Part shown: positions 1 through 5,767 of the stretch, piece after piece
Numbering within the stretch: the first letter of the stretch is position 1
Layout: each line of letters opens with the position of its first letter
Source of the DNA: an uncultured Acidobacteriota bacterium
GTDB taxonomy: Bacteria; Acidobacteriota; Blastocatellia; RBC074
NCBI GenBank assembly: GCA_937967285.1
Contig: CALBSU010000788.1
Coordinates: forward strand, 1-5,767
Direction of reading: 5' to 3'
DNA length: 5,767 nt
Position numbers and translations under genes: made by a program
The notes under the pieces: model-generated
The model's input: the letters and a program-made list of their open reading frames with translations, nothing else
What the model was told of the DNA's origin: nothing
Database searches by the model: none

Positions 1-2
1 AA

Positions 3-563
3 CTGGCGCCGCGTGACTTTATGGCGCGTTATTACCTCAGCCTTCACCAATTAACTAACAAGCAATTCAATCTAGCGGTAACAAGCGCGCAAATCGCGAT
101 CAACCTGAACCCGAGGTATCTGGATGGGTTCCTGGTGCTTGGCGTGGCGCAAGAGCAATTGGGTAAAGAGAGCGACGCCATCGAAACCTATCGTCAGGCC
201 TGCCAGATAGCAGAACAGAATGAATTCAAAAACGAAATGCCGTTTCTTTATCTGGCGCGGCTGTTGATTTCATTACAGCAGTTTGAACAATGCCTGCCGC
301 CGCTGAAACAGGCCCTGGCGATCAATCCGAATCTGGCGGAAGCGCATGCGCTGATCGGGCAGACATTGCTCAGGTTTGAGAAATACGAGCAGGCGATTGG
401 GTCATTGCAGGAAGCGGTCAGGCTGGCGCCGAACGAAAAAACTCCGCATTACGTGCTGATGGGCATTTATCAAAAGCTGGGAAGAGCGGAAGAGGCGCGC
501 AGGGAAATGCTGATTTTCCGCGAGCTCGAAGAAAAAGAAAAACAGAAAGAAAAACAGAAATAG
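3..563 (+). CDS. TPR-repeat protein, 5'-truncated by the window edge
   Basis: Tetratricopeptide-repeat protein; TPRs are helix-turn-helix scaffolds for protein-protein contacts, and no catalytic domain is visible here. Counting from the ATG at 21, about five consecutive TPR units span residues 2-31, 35-70, 73-104, 107-138 and 141-169. They show the usual pattern, for example LG..Q.QLGK..DAIETYRQA and LIGQTLLRFEKYEQAIGSLQEAVRLAPN. The tail (170-180) is almost only E, K and Q. The frame stays open upstream of 21 (codons for LAPRDF), no ribosome binding site precedes that ATG, and the ATG falls just where a first TPR helix begins, so I regard it as internal and the gene as partial. The stop is TAG at 561-563. 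The partner and pathway are unknown. It lies 95 bp upstream of the outer-membrane receptor gene on the same strand, with no convincing terminator between them, so co-transcription is possible. I cannot say whether it is exported because the N-terminus is missing. Confidence 0.87.
   Translation: MAPRDFMARYYLSLHQLTNKQFNLAVTSAQIAINLNPRYLDGFLVLGVAQEQLGKESDAIETYRQACQIAEQNEFKNEMPFLYLARLLISLQQFEQCLPPLKQALAINPNLAEAHALIGQTLLRFEKYEQAIGSLQEAVRLAPNEKTPHYVLMGIYQKLGRAEEARREMLIFRELEEKEKQKEKQK
537..560 (+). repeat. Perfect 12-bp tandem duplication at the 3' end of the TPR gene
   Basis: The unit GAAAAACAGAAA occurs twice back to back (537-548 and 549-560), immediately before the stop codon, inside a longer purine-rich tract that starts near 525. 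In frame it encodes EKQK twice. Because the unit is a multiple of three, copy-number change would lengthen or shorten the charged tail without breaking the frame. Confidence 0.85.
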
Positions 564-645
564 CGGCTTTGCTGGGATTGACATTTACAACCACAGGATC
601 GGTCTGAATGCACGGGCCAGTCTATCTCTAACTTCACCACCAATC

Positions 646-650
646 GGAGG
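646..650 (+). promoter_or_regulatory. Ribosome binding site of the receptor gene
   Basis: GGAGG lies 8 bases before the ATG at 659, the ideal Shine-Dalgarno spacing. It fixes the start of the receptor, which is also supported by the signal peptide that begins right there. The rest of the 564-658 gap shows no clear hairpin. Confidence 0.85.
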
Positions 651-658
651 AAATACAG

Positions 659-3600
659 ATGAACATCAGCAGATGGCGCTTTGCGATATCGGCGCTCGTA
701 TTGTTGACGCTCGTTGCGGGAATAGCCATGGCGCAGGTTTCGGGGCGAATCACCGGAACAGTGGCTGATCCTTCAGGCAATGTCGTTAACAATGCTTCAA
801 TCACCTTGACCAACGTTAGAACTGGCGAGGTGCTGACGGCGAACACCAACGAGTCCGGATCCTTTGTTTTCCCGACCGTGCCGCCCAGCAGCTACACCGT
901 TCAGGTCAAATCGCAGGGCTACAGGACGCTGGAGCGAACCGGCCTGATATTGAGCGCTAATCAGACTCTGGCGCTCGGCTATCTGCAACTGGATGTTGGC
1001 AATGTAACTGAGACTGTGACGGTGACGGCTGGAGCCGCAGTCGAACTCGATACATCGGGGCAGAATGCGCTGGTCACGGACAAACAGCTCGGAGGCCTGA
1101 TGTCGAGAGGACGCGATATCGTATCGCTGACGACGGTGCTGCCCGGGGTCTCGCAGAATGCCGGAGCGGGCGGTTCGCTCGGCGGTAACTGGGGAACCGA
1201 AACCGCCAATATGCAGGGGCTGCGCAAGAACTGGAACAACTTTCAGCTCGACGGCCAGCCGGGGAACGATATCGATGCCCTCTCATTTTTCACTATCTCC
1301 GTCAGTATGGATGCGGTGCAGGAGGTAAGCGTCAGGTCAAACTCTTATCTGGCCGAAGACGGCCGTTTGCCGGGAGTCAATGTCAACATCGTCTCAAAAT
1401 CCGGGACGAGGGAATTTCACGGCAGCGGATACTGGTTCAAGAGGCATGAATCGTTCAATGCGAACAACTTCTTCAATAACCGACTGGGATTGAGCCGCCC
1501 GCTGACCAGATTCAACACGCTCGGCGGGACCCTCGGAGGACCCATTTATATTCCCGGCAAGTTCAACAAGAACAGAGACAAGCTGTTCTTCTTCGTCAGC
1601 AGGGAAGACTGGCGGATCAAACTTCCCGGGCCGACGTACCAATCGACGCTGCCCACTGAACTGGAGCGAAAGGGCGACTTTTCGCAGAGTTTCGACCAGA
1701 ACGGGGCGCTGATAGTCGTTAAAGACCCGCTGACCGGCCAGCCATTTCCCGGCAACGTCATACCGGCAGCCAGAATCAATGCACTTGGGCAGAAATTGCT
1801 GTCGGTTCTGCCTTCGCCGAATTTCCTGGATCGCAACGTCTCAAGAGGCGCATTCAATTATCGTGCGCTGGAAACAATCAACCAGCCCAAAGAGCAGACG
1901 CAGTTGAAAATCGACTGGGTCCCGACTGAAAGAGACCGCATATCGTTCCGCCCGCGCTGGTGGAATTCTGATCTGCAGGGGCAGTTTCAATCGACGGCCT
2001 TCAGCGCCAACTACCTTCTGCAGCCGCATCACTATGAATACGTGAACAACGTTTATGCCGGCAGTTACAGCAGGACGTTCACCTCGACACTGGTAAACGA
2101 GATAGATGTCGGTTACAGCCAGGCTCGAGAACTGGGAACATTGACCGACAAGTTCAATCTGGACAACGTCCGGCGCGACAATCTCGGTCTGTCAGGCCTG
2201 GGGCAGTTGTTCCCTGCGGCGAATCCGCTGAAGATCATTCCGCAGATGCAGTTCGGCGGGCTTCCCAATTCGCCTTCTGTGAACTTCGACCCGCGCACTC
2301 CGATCAGCGCCGCGGATGAAAGACTGTGGATAACCGATAATCTGAGCTGGGTAAAGAACAACCACACATTCAAGTTCGGTTTCTACTACGAATTGAACAA
2401 TGCCAGCGAGGGGCCGCGATCCTCCGCGACAGGCCGGCATATGGGGTCTTTCGATTTTTCACGCGACGCGAACAATCCCTTCGACAGCAACCATCCTTTC
2501 GCCAACGCCCTGCTGGGGAACTTCCGAAGTTATGCCGAATCGAGCGGTTCCTCACTGGGCCGGGCGAAGATCTACACCGCGGAATGGTATGCCCAGGATT
2601 CCTGGAAAGTAACGCCCCGACTGAATCTCGATCTCGGGGTACGGTTCTATTCATTCATTCCGTGGCGGCTGCGGGATGGCGAGGGCTCGGCGCTGGCTCT
2701 CAGTCGATATGATCGGAGCAAGGCGCCGCTGCTCTATGTTCCGGCGATCGATCCCGGCGGCAGGCGCGTGGCGCAGAATCCGCTCACGCAGCAGTTCGCG
2801 CCCGCTCCGTTGATCGGCGCCATCGTTCCCAATTCCGGCACACGGCTCAACGGTGTGGTCGTGGGAAACGATCCGAGCTATCCGGATGGGTACCGCGAGC
2901 GTCCGCCGATCCAGGTGGCGCCGCGCGTGGGATTCGCCTACGATGTTATCGGAGACGGCAAAACGGCATTGAGAGGCGGTATCTCGGTCACCAAGCAGAC
3001 GGTCTTCTCGTCGCAGCAGTCGATGTGGACGACGACGACATCGCCGCCGATTCTTGAGAGTCCAAGCATATTTTACGGAAGCATAGACACTTTTCTGAGC
3101 GCGGGTCAGGTGATCTTCCCGACGGACGCGCAGTCTTTCGATCCGAAGTTCGACAAGGTGCCGACAGTCTATCGCTGGTCGGTCGGCATACAGCGGGACA
3201 TCGGTCTCGGAACGGTCGTCGAAGTCGATTATGTCGGGAGTACAAGCCGTCACCTGCGTCAGAGCCGGTCGATTAACACCCTGGCGCCGGGCATTCGCTT
3301 CCTCGACAGCAGCAAAGACTCGACGACGGGGCGTCCGCTGCCCGACAATTTCCTGAGGCCTTTTCCCGGCTTCGCAAACATCGGTTATGTCGAGGACTCG
3401 GGTTATGCGAACTACAACGCCCTGCAGGTTGCGGTCAATCGCCGCTATGCCAGAGGGCTGCAATACGGCATCGCCTACACCTGGTCGAAGGCGATGGGCA
3501 TCAGCGACAATGACGGCGGCGGCCTGCCGATCTATCGGGATTACCGCACGTACCTCTACGGGAAGTTGGGCTACGATCAAACCCATGTCTTCGTGGCGAA

Positions 3601-4138
3601 TTTTCTGTACTCGCTGCCGAACATTCCGGCCTTCAGGGAAAACTGGCTGGCCAGAGGCGTCTTCCACAACTGGGAGATCGCCGGGATCACGACGTTTTCG
3701 AGCGGATTCCCGCTGGGGATCAACTTCAGCCGCACTGACGGAGTGGATCGGCATGGCGGGGGCGATGCTCCTCGCGTCATCATGACGGGCAACCCGTTGC
3801 TGGGGCGTGGCGAGCGCAGCTTCTCCAGGTGGTTCAATACCGATGCTTTCGCCGCGCCGGGCGTTGGCGATTTCGGCAACGCACCGCGCGACGTCTTCCG
3901 GGGGCCGGGGATAAACAACTCGGACTTCACACTGTTCAAGAACTTCCCGATTCGCGAGGGCATGCGGCTCCAGTTCCGCTGGGAGATGTATAACGTGTTC
4001 AATCACACCCAGTGGGCGAGCGTCGACAACAATGCTCGATTCGACGCCGCGGGCAATCAGGTCAACGGCCAGTTCGGGCAGGTCACCTCGGCGCGGCTCG
4101 AACGGCAGATGCAGTTCGCTCTGCGTTTCGAGTTCTAG
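659..4138 (+). CDS. TonB-dependent receptor, Oar-like, with N-terminal carboxypeptidase regulatory-like domain
   Basis: Outer-membrane beta-barrel protein expected to import a ligand using TonB/ExbBD energy; the ligand is not predictable from sequence. Residues 1-25 are a signal peptide (R5 and R7, then a hydrophobic core, with cleavage likely after AMA). Residues 28-108 form a CarboxypepD_reg/Cna-B-like beta-sandwich (GRITGTVADPSGNVVNNA, then ESGSFVFPTVPPSSYTV). ETVTVTA at 118-124 resembles a TonB box. The plug spans about 135-250, with the signatures FQLDGQPGNDIDA and KSGTREFHG (247-255). The barrel fills the rest: GGTLGGP (289-295), DKLFFFVSRE (307-316), EWYAQDSWKVTPRLNLDLGVRF (from 642; typical of this family), YNALQVAVNRRY (from 919) and YNVFNHTQW (1111-1119). 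It ends in a final aromatic strand, MQFALRFEF, with C-terminal Phe as needed for Bam-dependent insertion. The length, about 1160 residues, is normal for these acidobacterial receptors. I saw no cysteine in the whole protein and no frameshift. The start is set by GGAGG 8 bases upstream. The family is certain, the substrate is not. Confidence 0.95.
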   Translation: MNISRWRFAISALVLLTLVAGIAMAQVSGRITGTVADPSGNVVNNASITLTNVRTGEVLTANTNESGSFVFPTVPPSSYTVQVKSQGYRTLERTGLILSANQTLALGYLQLDVGNVTETVTVTAGAAVELDTSGQNALVTDKQLGGLMSRGRDIVSLTTVLPGVSQNAGAGGSLGGNWGTETANMQGLRKNWNNFQLDGQPGNDIDALSFFTISVSMDAVQEVSVRSNSYLAEDGRLPGVNVNIVSKSGTREFHGSGYWFKRHESFNANNFFNNRLGLSRPLTRFNTLGGTLGGPIYIPGKFNKNRDKLFFFVSREDWRIKLPGPTYQSTLPTELERKGDFSQSFDQNGALIVVKDPLTGQPFPGNVIPAARINALGQKLLSVLPSPNFLDRNVSRGAFNYRALETINQPKEQTQLKIDWVPTERDRISFRPRWWNSDLQGQFQSTAFSANYLLQPHHYEYVNNVYAGSYSRTFTSTLVNEIDVGYSQARELGTLTDKFNLDNVRRDNLGLSGLGQLFPAANPLKIIPQMQFGGLPNSPSVNFDPRTPISAADERLWITDNLSWVKNNHTFKFGFYYELNNASEGPRSSATGRHMGSFDFSRDANNPFDSNHPFANALLGNFRSYAESSGSSLGRAKIYTAEWYAQDSWKVTPRLNLDLGVRFYSFIPWRLRDGEGSALALSRYDRSKAPLLYVPAIDPGGRRVAQNPLTQQFAPAPLIGAIVPNSGTRLNGVVVGNDPSYPDGYRERPPIQVAPRVGFAYDVIGDGKTALRGGISVTKQTVFSSQQSMWTTTTSPPILESPSIFYGSIDTFLSAGQVIFPTDAQSFDPKFDKVPTVYRWSVGIQRDIGLGTVVEVDYVGSTSRHLRQSRSINTLAPGIRFLDSSKDSTTGRPLPDNFLRPFPGFANIGYVEDSGYANYNALQVAVNRRYARGLQYGIAYTWSKAMGISDNDGGGLPIYRDYRTYLYGKLGYDQTHVFVANFLYSLPNIPAFRENWLARGVFHNWEIAGITTFSSGFPLGINFSRTDGVDRHGGGDAPRVIMTGNPLLGRGERSFSRWFNTDAFAAPGVGDFGNAPRDVFRGPGINNSDFTLFKNFPIREGMRLQFRWEMYNVFNHTQWASVDNNARFDAAGNQVNGQFGQVTSARLERQMQFALRFEF
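1010..1030 (+). other. TonB-box-like segment in the receptor
   Basis: These codons encode ETVTVTA (receptor residues 118-124), between the N-terminal beta-sandwich domain and the plug. It resembles the TonB boxes of E. coli BtuB (DTLVVTA), CirA and FepA in sequence, and lies just before the plug, where a TonB box belongs. The function is inferred from similarity and position only. Confidence 0.5.
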
Positions 4139-4141
4139 GCG

Positions 4142-4182
4142 CCCGGATCGCGGGGCAGGTCGCGTACCTGCCCCGCGCCGGG
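4142..4182 (+). terminator. GC-rich hairpin without T tract, after the receptor gene
   Basis: A perfect 12-bp stem (4149-4160 pairing with 4166-4177) closes a 5-base loop, CGCGT. A further 5 bp (4142-4146 CCCGG with 4178-4182 CCGGG) extends it across a 2-base bulge (AT, 4147-4148), giving 17 pairs in total. It starts 3 bases after the receptor stop codon. No run of T follows, so it is not a standard intrinsic terminator. It may protect the mRNA 3' end from exonucleases, pause the polymerase, or act together with the terminator just downstream. The structure is plain in the sequence; its role is inferred. Confidence 0.6.
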
Positions 4183-4199
4183 AATCATCGAGACCATTC

Positions 4200-4230
4200 A
4201 TCCTGAGTCCGAACAGGGCTCAGGATTTTT
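4200..4230 (+). terminator. Rho-independent terminator of the receptor transcript
   Basis: An 11-bp stem (4200-4210 ATCCTGAGTCC with 4216-4226 GGGCTCAGGAT, one G-T wobble) encloses the loop GAACA and runs directly into five T residues (4226-4230). This is the classic intrinsic terminator layout on the + strand. It should end most transcription from the receptor gene, so the downstream TPR-DUF5060 pair either has its own promoter in the roughly 30 bases before its ribosome binding site or depends on read-through. Confidence 0.87.
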
Positions 4231-4252
4231 GTCACTGAAACGAGCCGTACTC

Positions 4253-4260
4253 GAGGAGGA
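4253..4260 (+). promoter_or_regulatory. Ribosome binding site deciding the TTG start of the second TPR gene
   Basis: GAGGAGGA is a strong Shine-Dalgarno sequence. Its GGAGG core (4255-4259) lies 4 bases before the in-frame TTG at 4264, 11 bases before an out-of-frame ATG at 4271, and 19 bases before the first in-frame ATG at 4279. The TTG is therefore the best direct start, although slightly close. The ATG at 4271 opens only a three-codon ORF (see the finding on this start). Confidence 0.75.
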
Positions 4261-4263
4261 AAA

Positions 4264-5463
4264 TTGATACATGCTGCAATGATCCTCTTGTTTTTGCTGC
4301 CCGGCTCTGCACAGGCCGCTGAGCAGGCCGACGCGTCCCGGTCGCATTTCAACCGCGGCGTCGAGTTACAGCAGAAAGGCGAGCTGGAAGGCGCCCGGCA
4401 GGCGTATGAGGAGGCCCTGAAACTGTCTCCGAGTCGCGTGGACGCTCTGGCGAACCTCGGTCTGGTCTATCTGAATCTGGGGCGGAACGACAAGGCGATT
4501 GAGTTGTTGAACAGGGCGCTCGACCTCAAGCCGGAACTGACGTCCGTGCGCCTGTTTCTCGGTCTCGCCCGATTTCGAGCTGATCAGTATGAGGCCGCGC
4601 ATCGGGAACTGGTCAGAGTGCTGGAATCGCAACCGGGCCATCCGCAGGCGCTGCATTTGCTGGGGCTCTGCCGGCTGAAACTCGATCTGATCGAGGAAGG
4701 CATTCTGGCACTGGAAGCCGCGTTACAGGTCAACGCAAATAATATGGAAGCGGCTTACACGCTGGCAACGGCCTATGTCGGTGTTGGCGAGATCGATAAA
4801 GCGGAAGCTCTGCTGGAAGGGCCGCTGAGTGGCAGGACCGGCGCCGAAGTCCACCTCGTGCGCGGCTCGATTCTGAACGCACGGAAGAAAGCGCAAGCCG
4901 CGCTCGACGAGTTGACGCGGGCCAGACGATTGAACGAGAAGCTGCCGACGCTTCAAACTCAGATCGGCTATGCGTACCTGTTGCTGGTCGAATATGAAAA
5001 GGCAGCCGGCGAGTTCCAGGCAGCCCTACGTCAAAATCCGGACGATTACCACGCGAATGCGTATCTCGGCTGGCTGCGCATACAGGAGAAACGCTACCCT
5101 GAGGCCGCCGATTGCCTGCTCAATGCATTGCGCCTGAAACCTGATAATGCCACCATTCTTTACCAGTTGGGACAAATTCAACAGATCAACGGGCAGGTCG
5201 AGAAGGCGCTATCGACGCTGGAGCGCGCCGTCGAACTGCGGCCGGAATTTATCCCGGCCCATGTGCTGTTGGCGAGAGTCTACAGCAAGCTGAAGCGACC
5301 AGATGACTTCGCCAGGCAACAAACCATTATTCGCCAACTGACCGAAAAAGAGCAGCGGGAAAACCTGGGCACGCAGGAAAGCTACGTTGAGCAGGAGAAC
5401 TCGCTGCCTCGATTCATCGAAGGGCTGTCCGTCAGGCCGGCTCCCATGAGGAAAGGAAACTGA
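4264..5463 (+). CDS. Exported TPR-repeat protein (about ten TPRs)
   Basis: TPR solenoid with no enzymatic domain, probably a scaffold in the periplasm or envelope. With the TTG start the protein has 399 residues. Residues 1-18 look like a short signal peptide (hydrophobic AAMILLFLLPG, cleavage likely after AQA), although the n-region has no Lys or Arg. About ten TPR units follow back to back: approximately 27-57, 60-91, 94-125, 128-158, 161-192, 194-225, 228-259, 262-293, 296-327 and 330-360. Consensus positions are clear, for example ALANLGLVYLNLGRNDKAIELLNRALDLKP. Unit 5 is weakest, with GPLSGRTGA in place of the usual NP turn. The C-terminus (361-399) is charged and non-repetitive. The start was chosen because a strong GAGGAGGA lies just before the TTG; the ATG at 4279 would shorten the protein by five residues and leave almost no n-region. 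It follows the receptor's terminator, and its stop overlaps the next gene's ATG by one base, so the two are probably one operon. The partner is unknown. Confidence 0.9.
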   Translation: MIHAAMILLFLLPGSAQAAEQADASRSHFNRGVELQQKGELEGARQAYEEALKLSPSRVDALANLGLVYLNLGRNDKAIELLNRALDLKPELTSVRLFLGLARFRADQYEAAHRELVRVLESQPGHPQALHLLGLCRLKLDLIEEGILALEAALQVNANNMEAAYTLATAYVGVGEIDKAEALLEGPLSGRTGAEVHLVRGSILNARKKAQAALDELTRARRLNEKLPTLQTQIGYAYLLLVEYEKAAGEFQAALRQNPDDYHANAYLGWLRIQEKRYPEAADCLLNALRLKPDNATILYQLGQIQQINGQVEKALSTLERAVELRPEFIPAHVLLARVYSKLKRPDDFARQQTIIRQLTEKEQRENLGTQESYVEQENSLPRFIEGLSVRPAPMRKGN

Positions 5464-5767
5464 TGAGCCCATTCATACGCCCTGGAATCATTTCAGCGGT
5501 TATGCTCGTTATCAGCGTAGTGTGCTTCGCGCCGCCGAGGATCGACGGTATTCAAAACGTCACGGCAGCGCCGCAATGGCAGGAAGTCGAACTGACCTTC
5601 ACTGCCGCGCGGGAATCGGCCAATCCCTATACCGATGTGGAAGCACGGGTCGATTTCATTCACGAAGACGGAACTGCAATTCGCCGCCCGATCTTCTGGG
5701 ACGGAGGCCGCACGTTTCGCGTCCGCTTTGCTTCTACCAAAGCTGCGGGTGTGTGGCGCTGGACGGC
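5463..5767 (+). CDS. DUF5060-domain exported protein, putative glycoside hydrolase, 3'-truncated by the window edge
   Basis: The first 101 codons of a gene that continues beyond the window. Residues 1-23 look like a signal peptide or membrane anchor (R6, then hydrophobic IISAVMLVISVVCFA). C21 is preceded by V19-V20, which does not fit a lipobox, so I do not call it a lipoprotein. Residues 38-101 resemble the DUF5060 beta-sandwich: WQEVELTFTA (39-48), NPYTDVEARVDFIHEDG (54-70), RRPIFWDGGRTFRVRFA (74-90) and GVWRW (96-100). In known proteins DUF5060 usually precedes a DUF4038 (apiosidase-like, GH140-related) TIM barrel, so a secreted or periplasmic polysaccharide-degrading enzyme is likely, but the catalytic part is not in view. 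The ATG overlaps the upstream TPR stop (TGATG), and AAGGA at 5453-5457 serves as its ribosome binding site 5 bases away, which indicates translational coupling. The domain identification is from recognition of the motif pattern, not a search. Confidence 0.83.
   Translation, partial: MSPFIRPGIISAVMLVISVVCFAPPRIDGIQNVTAAPQWQEVELTFTAARESANPYTDVEARVDFIHEDGTAIRRPIFWDGGRTFRVRFASTKAAGVWRWT

Noticed and set aside
578..606. Perfect -35 hexamer TTGACA (578-583) upstream of the receptor gene
   Set aside because: No acceptable -10 hexamer occurs 16-19 bases downstream (the best, TCTGAA at 603-608, matches three of six and needs a 19-base spacer). It may still belong to a promoter, but I cannot support the call.
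3387..3785. 132-residue + strand open frame inside the receptor gene
   Set aside because: An out-of-frame shadow of the receptor coding sequence with low-complexity Arg/Ser/Thr-rich product and no ribosome binding site reason to prefer it.
2651..4201. 516-residue open frame on the minus strand, antisense to the receptor and crossing the hairpin region
   Set aside because: Its product is rich in Arg and shows no recognisable domain, it has the composition expected of the complement of a GC-rich gene, and the + strand frame there encodes an unmistakable receptor barrel.
4241..4253. Small inverted repeat CGAG/CTCG around a 5-base loop just before the ribosome binding site
   Set aside because: A 4-bp stem is too short to stand out from chance.
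4229..4257. Possible promoter for the TPR-DUF5060 pair starting with TTGTCA (4229-4234)
   Set aside because: It overlaps the terminator's T tract, and no -10-like sequence lies at proper spacing before the ribosome binding site.
5519..5534. Possible lipoprotein signal at Cys21 of the DUF5060 protein
   Set aside because: The residues before the Cys are V-V rather than small Ala/Gly/Ser, so the lipobox consensus is not met.

Overview
The window reads as a gene-dense piece of a Gram-negative chromosome, most likely from Acidobacteriota (soil or sediment type). This rests on the protein families: a very long outer-membrane receptor of the carboxypeptidase-regulatory-domain/Oar-like type that is greatly expanded in that phylum, TPR proteins on both sides of it, and a DUF5060-type glycoside-hydrolase N-terminus. 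The assignment is inference from family knowledge; no rRNA, tRNA or other taxonomic marker is present. All genes lie on the + strand.

Layout. Bases 1-563 hold the 3' end of a TPR protein whose frame is open to the left edge. A 95-bp gap ends in a strong ribosome binding site. Bases 659-4138 encode a complete 1159-residue TonB-dependent receptor-like protein with signal peptide, CarboxypepD_reg domain, TonB-box-like segment, plug and beta-barrel. The 125-bp gap after it holds two consecutive hairpins. The first is a GC-rich stem with no T tract, and the second is a textbook intrinsic terminator. Next come a second TPR protein (4264-5463, predicted TTG start, signal peptide, about ten repeats) and, overlapping its stop codon by one base, the start of an exported DUF5060-domain protein that runs off the right edge.

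How it may work together. The terminator separates the receptor's transcript from the TPR-DUF5060 pair, and the one-base overlap suggests that the pair is translated together. A plausible reading is a small carbohydrate-acquisition locus: the barrel for uptake, the DUF5060 protein for degrading plant or microbial polysaccharide, and the TPR proteins as periplasmic or envelope scaffolds. The substrate cannot be read from this window. I saw no mobile element, CRISPR array, RNA gene or clearly novel system. The points most worth a second look are the mini-ORF/TTG start arrangement, the double hairpin, and the TPR-to-hydrolase coupling.
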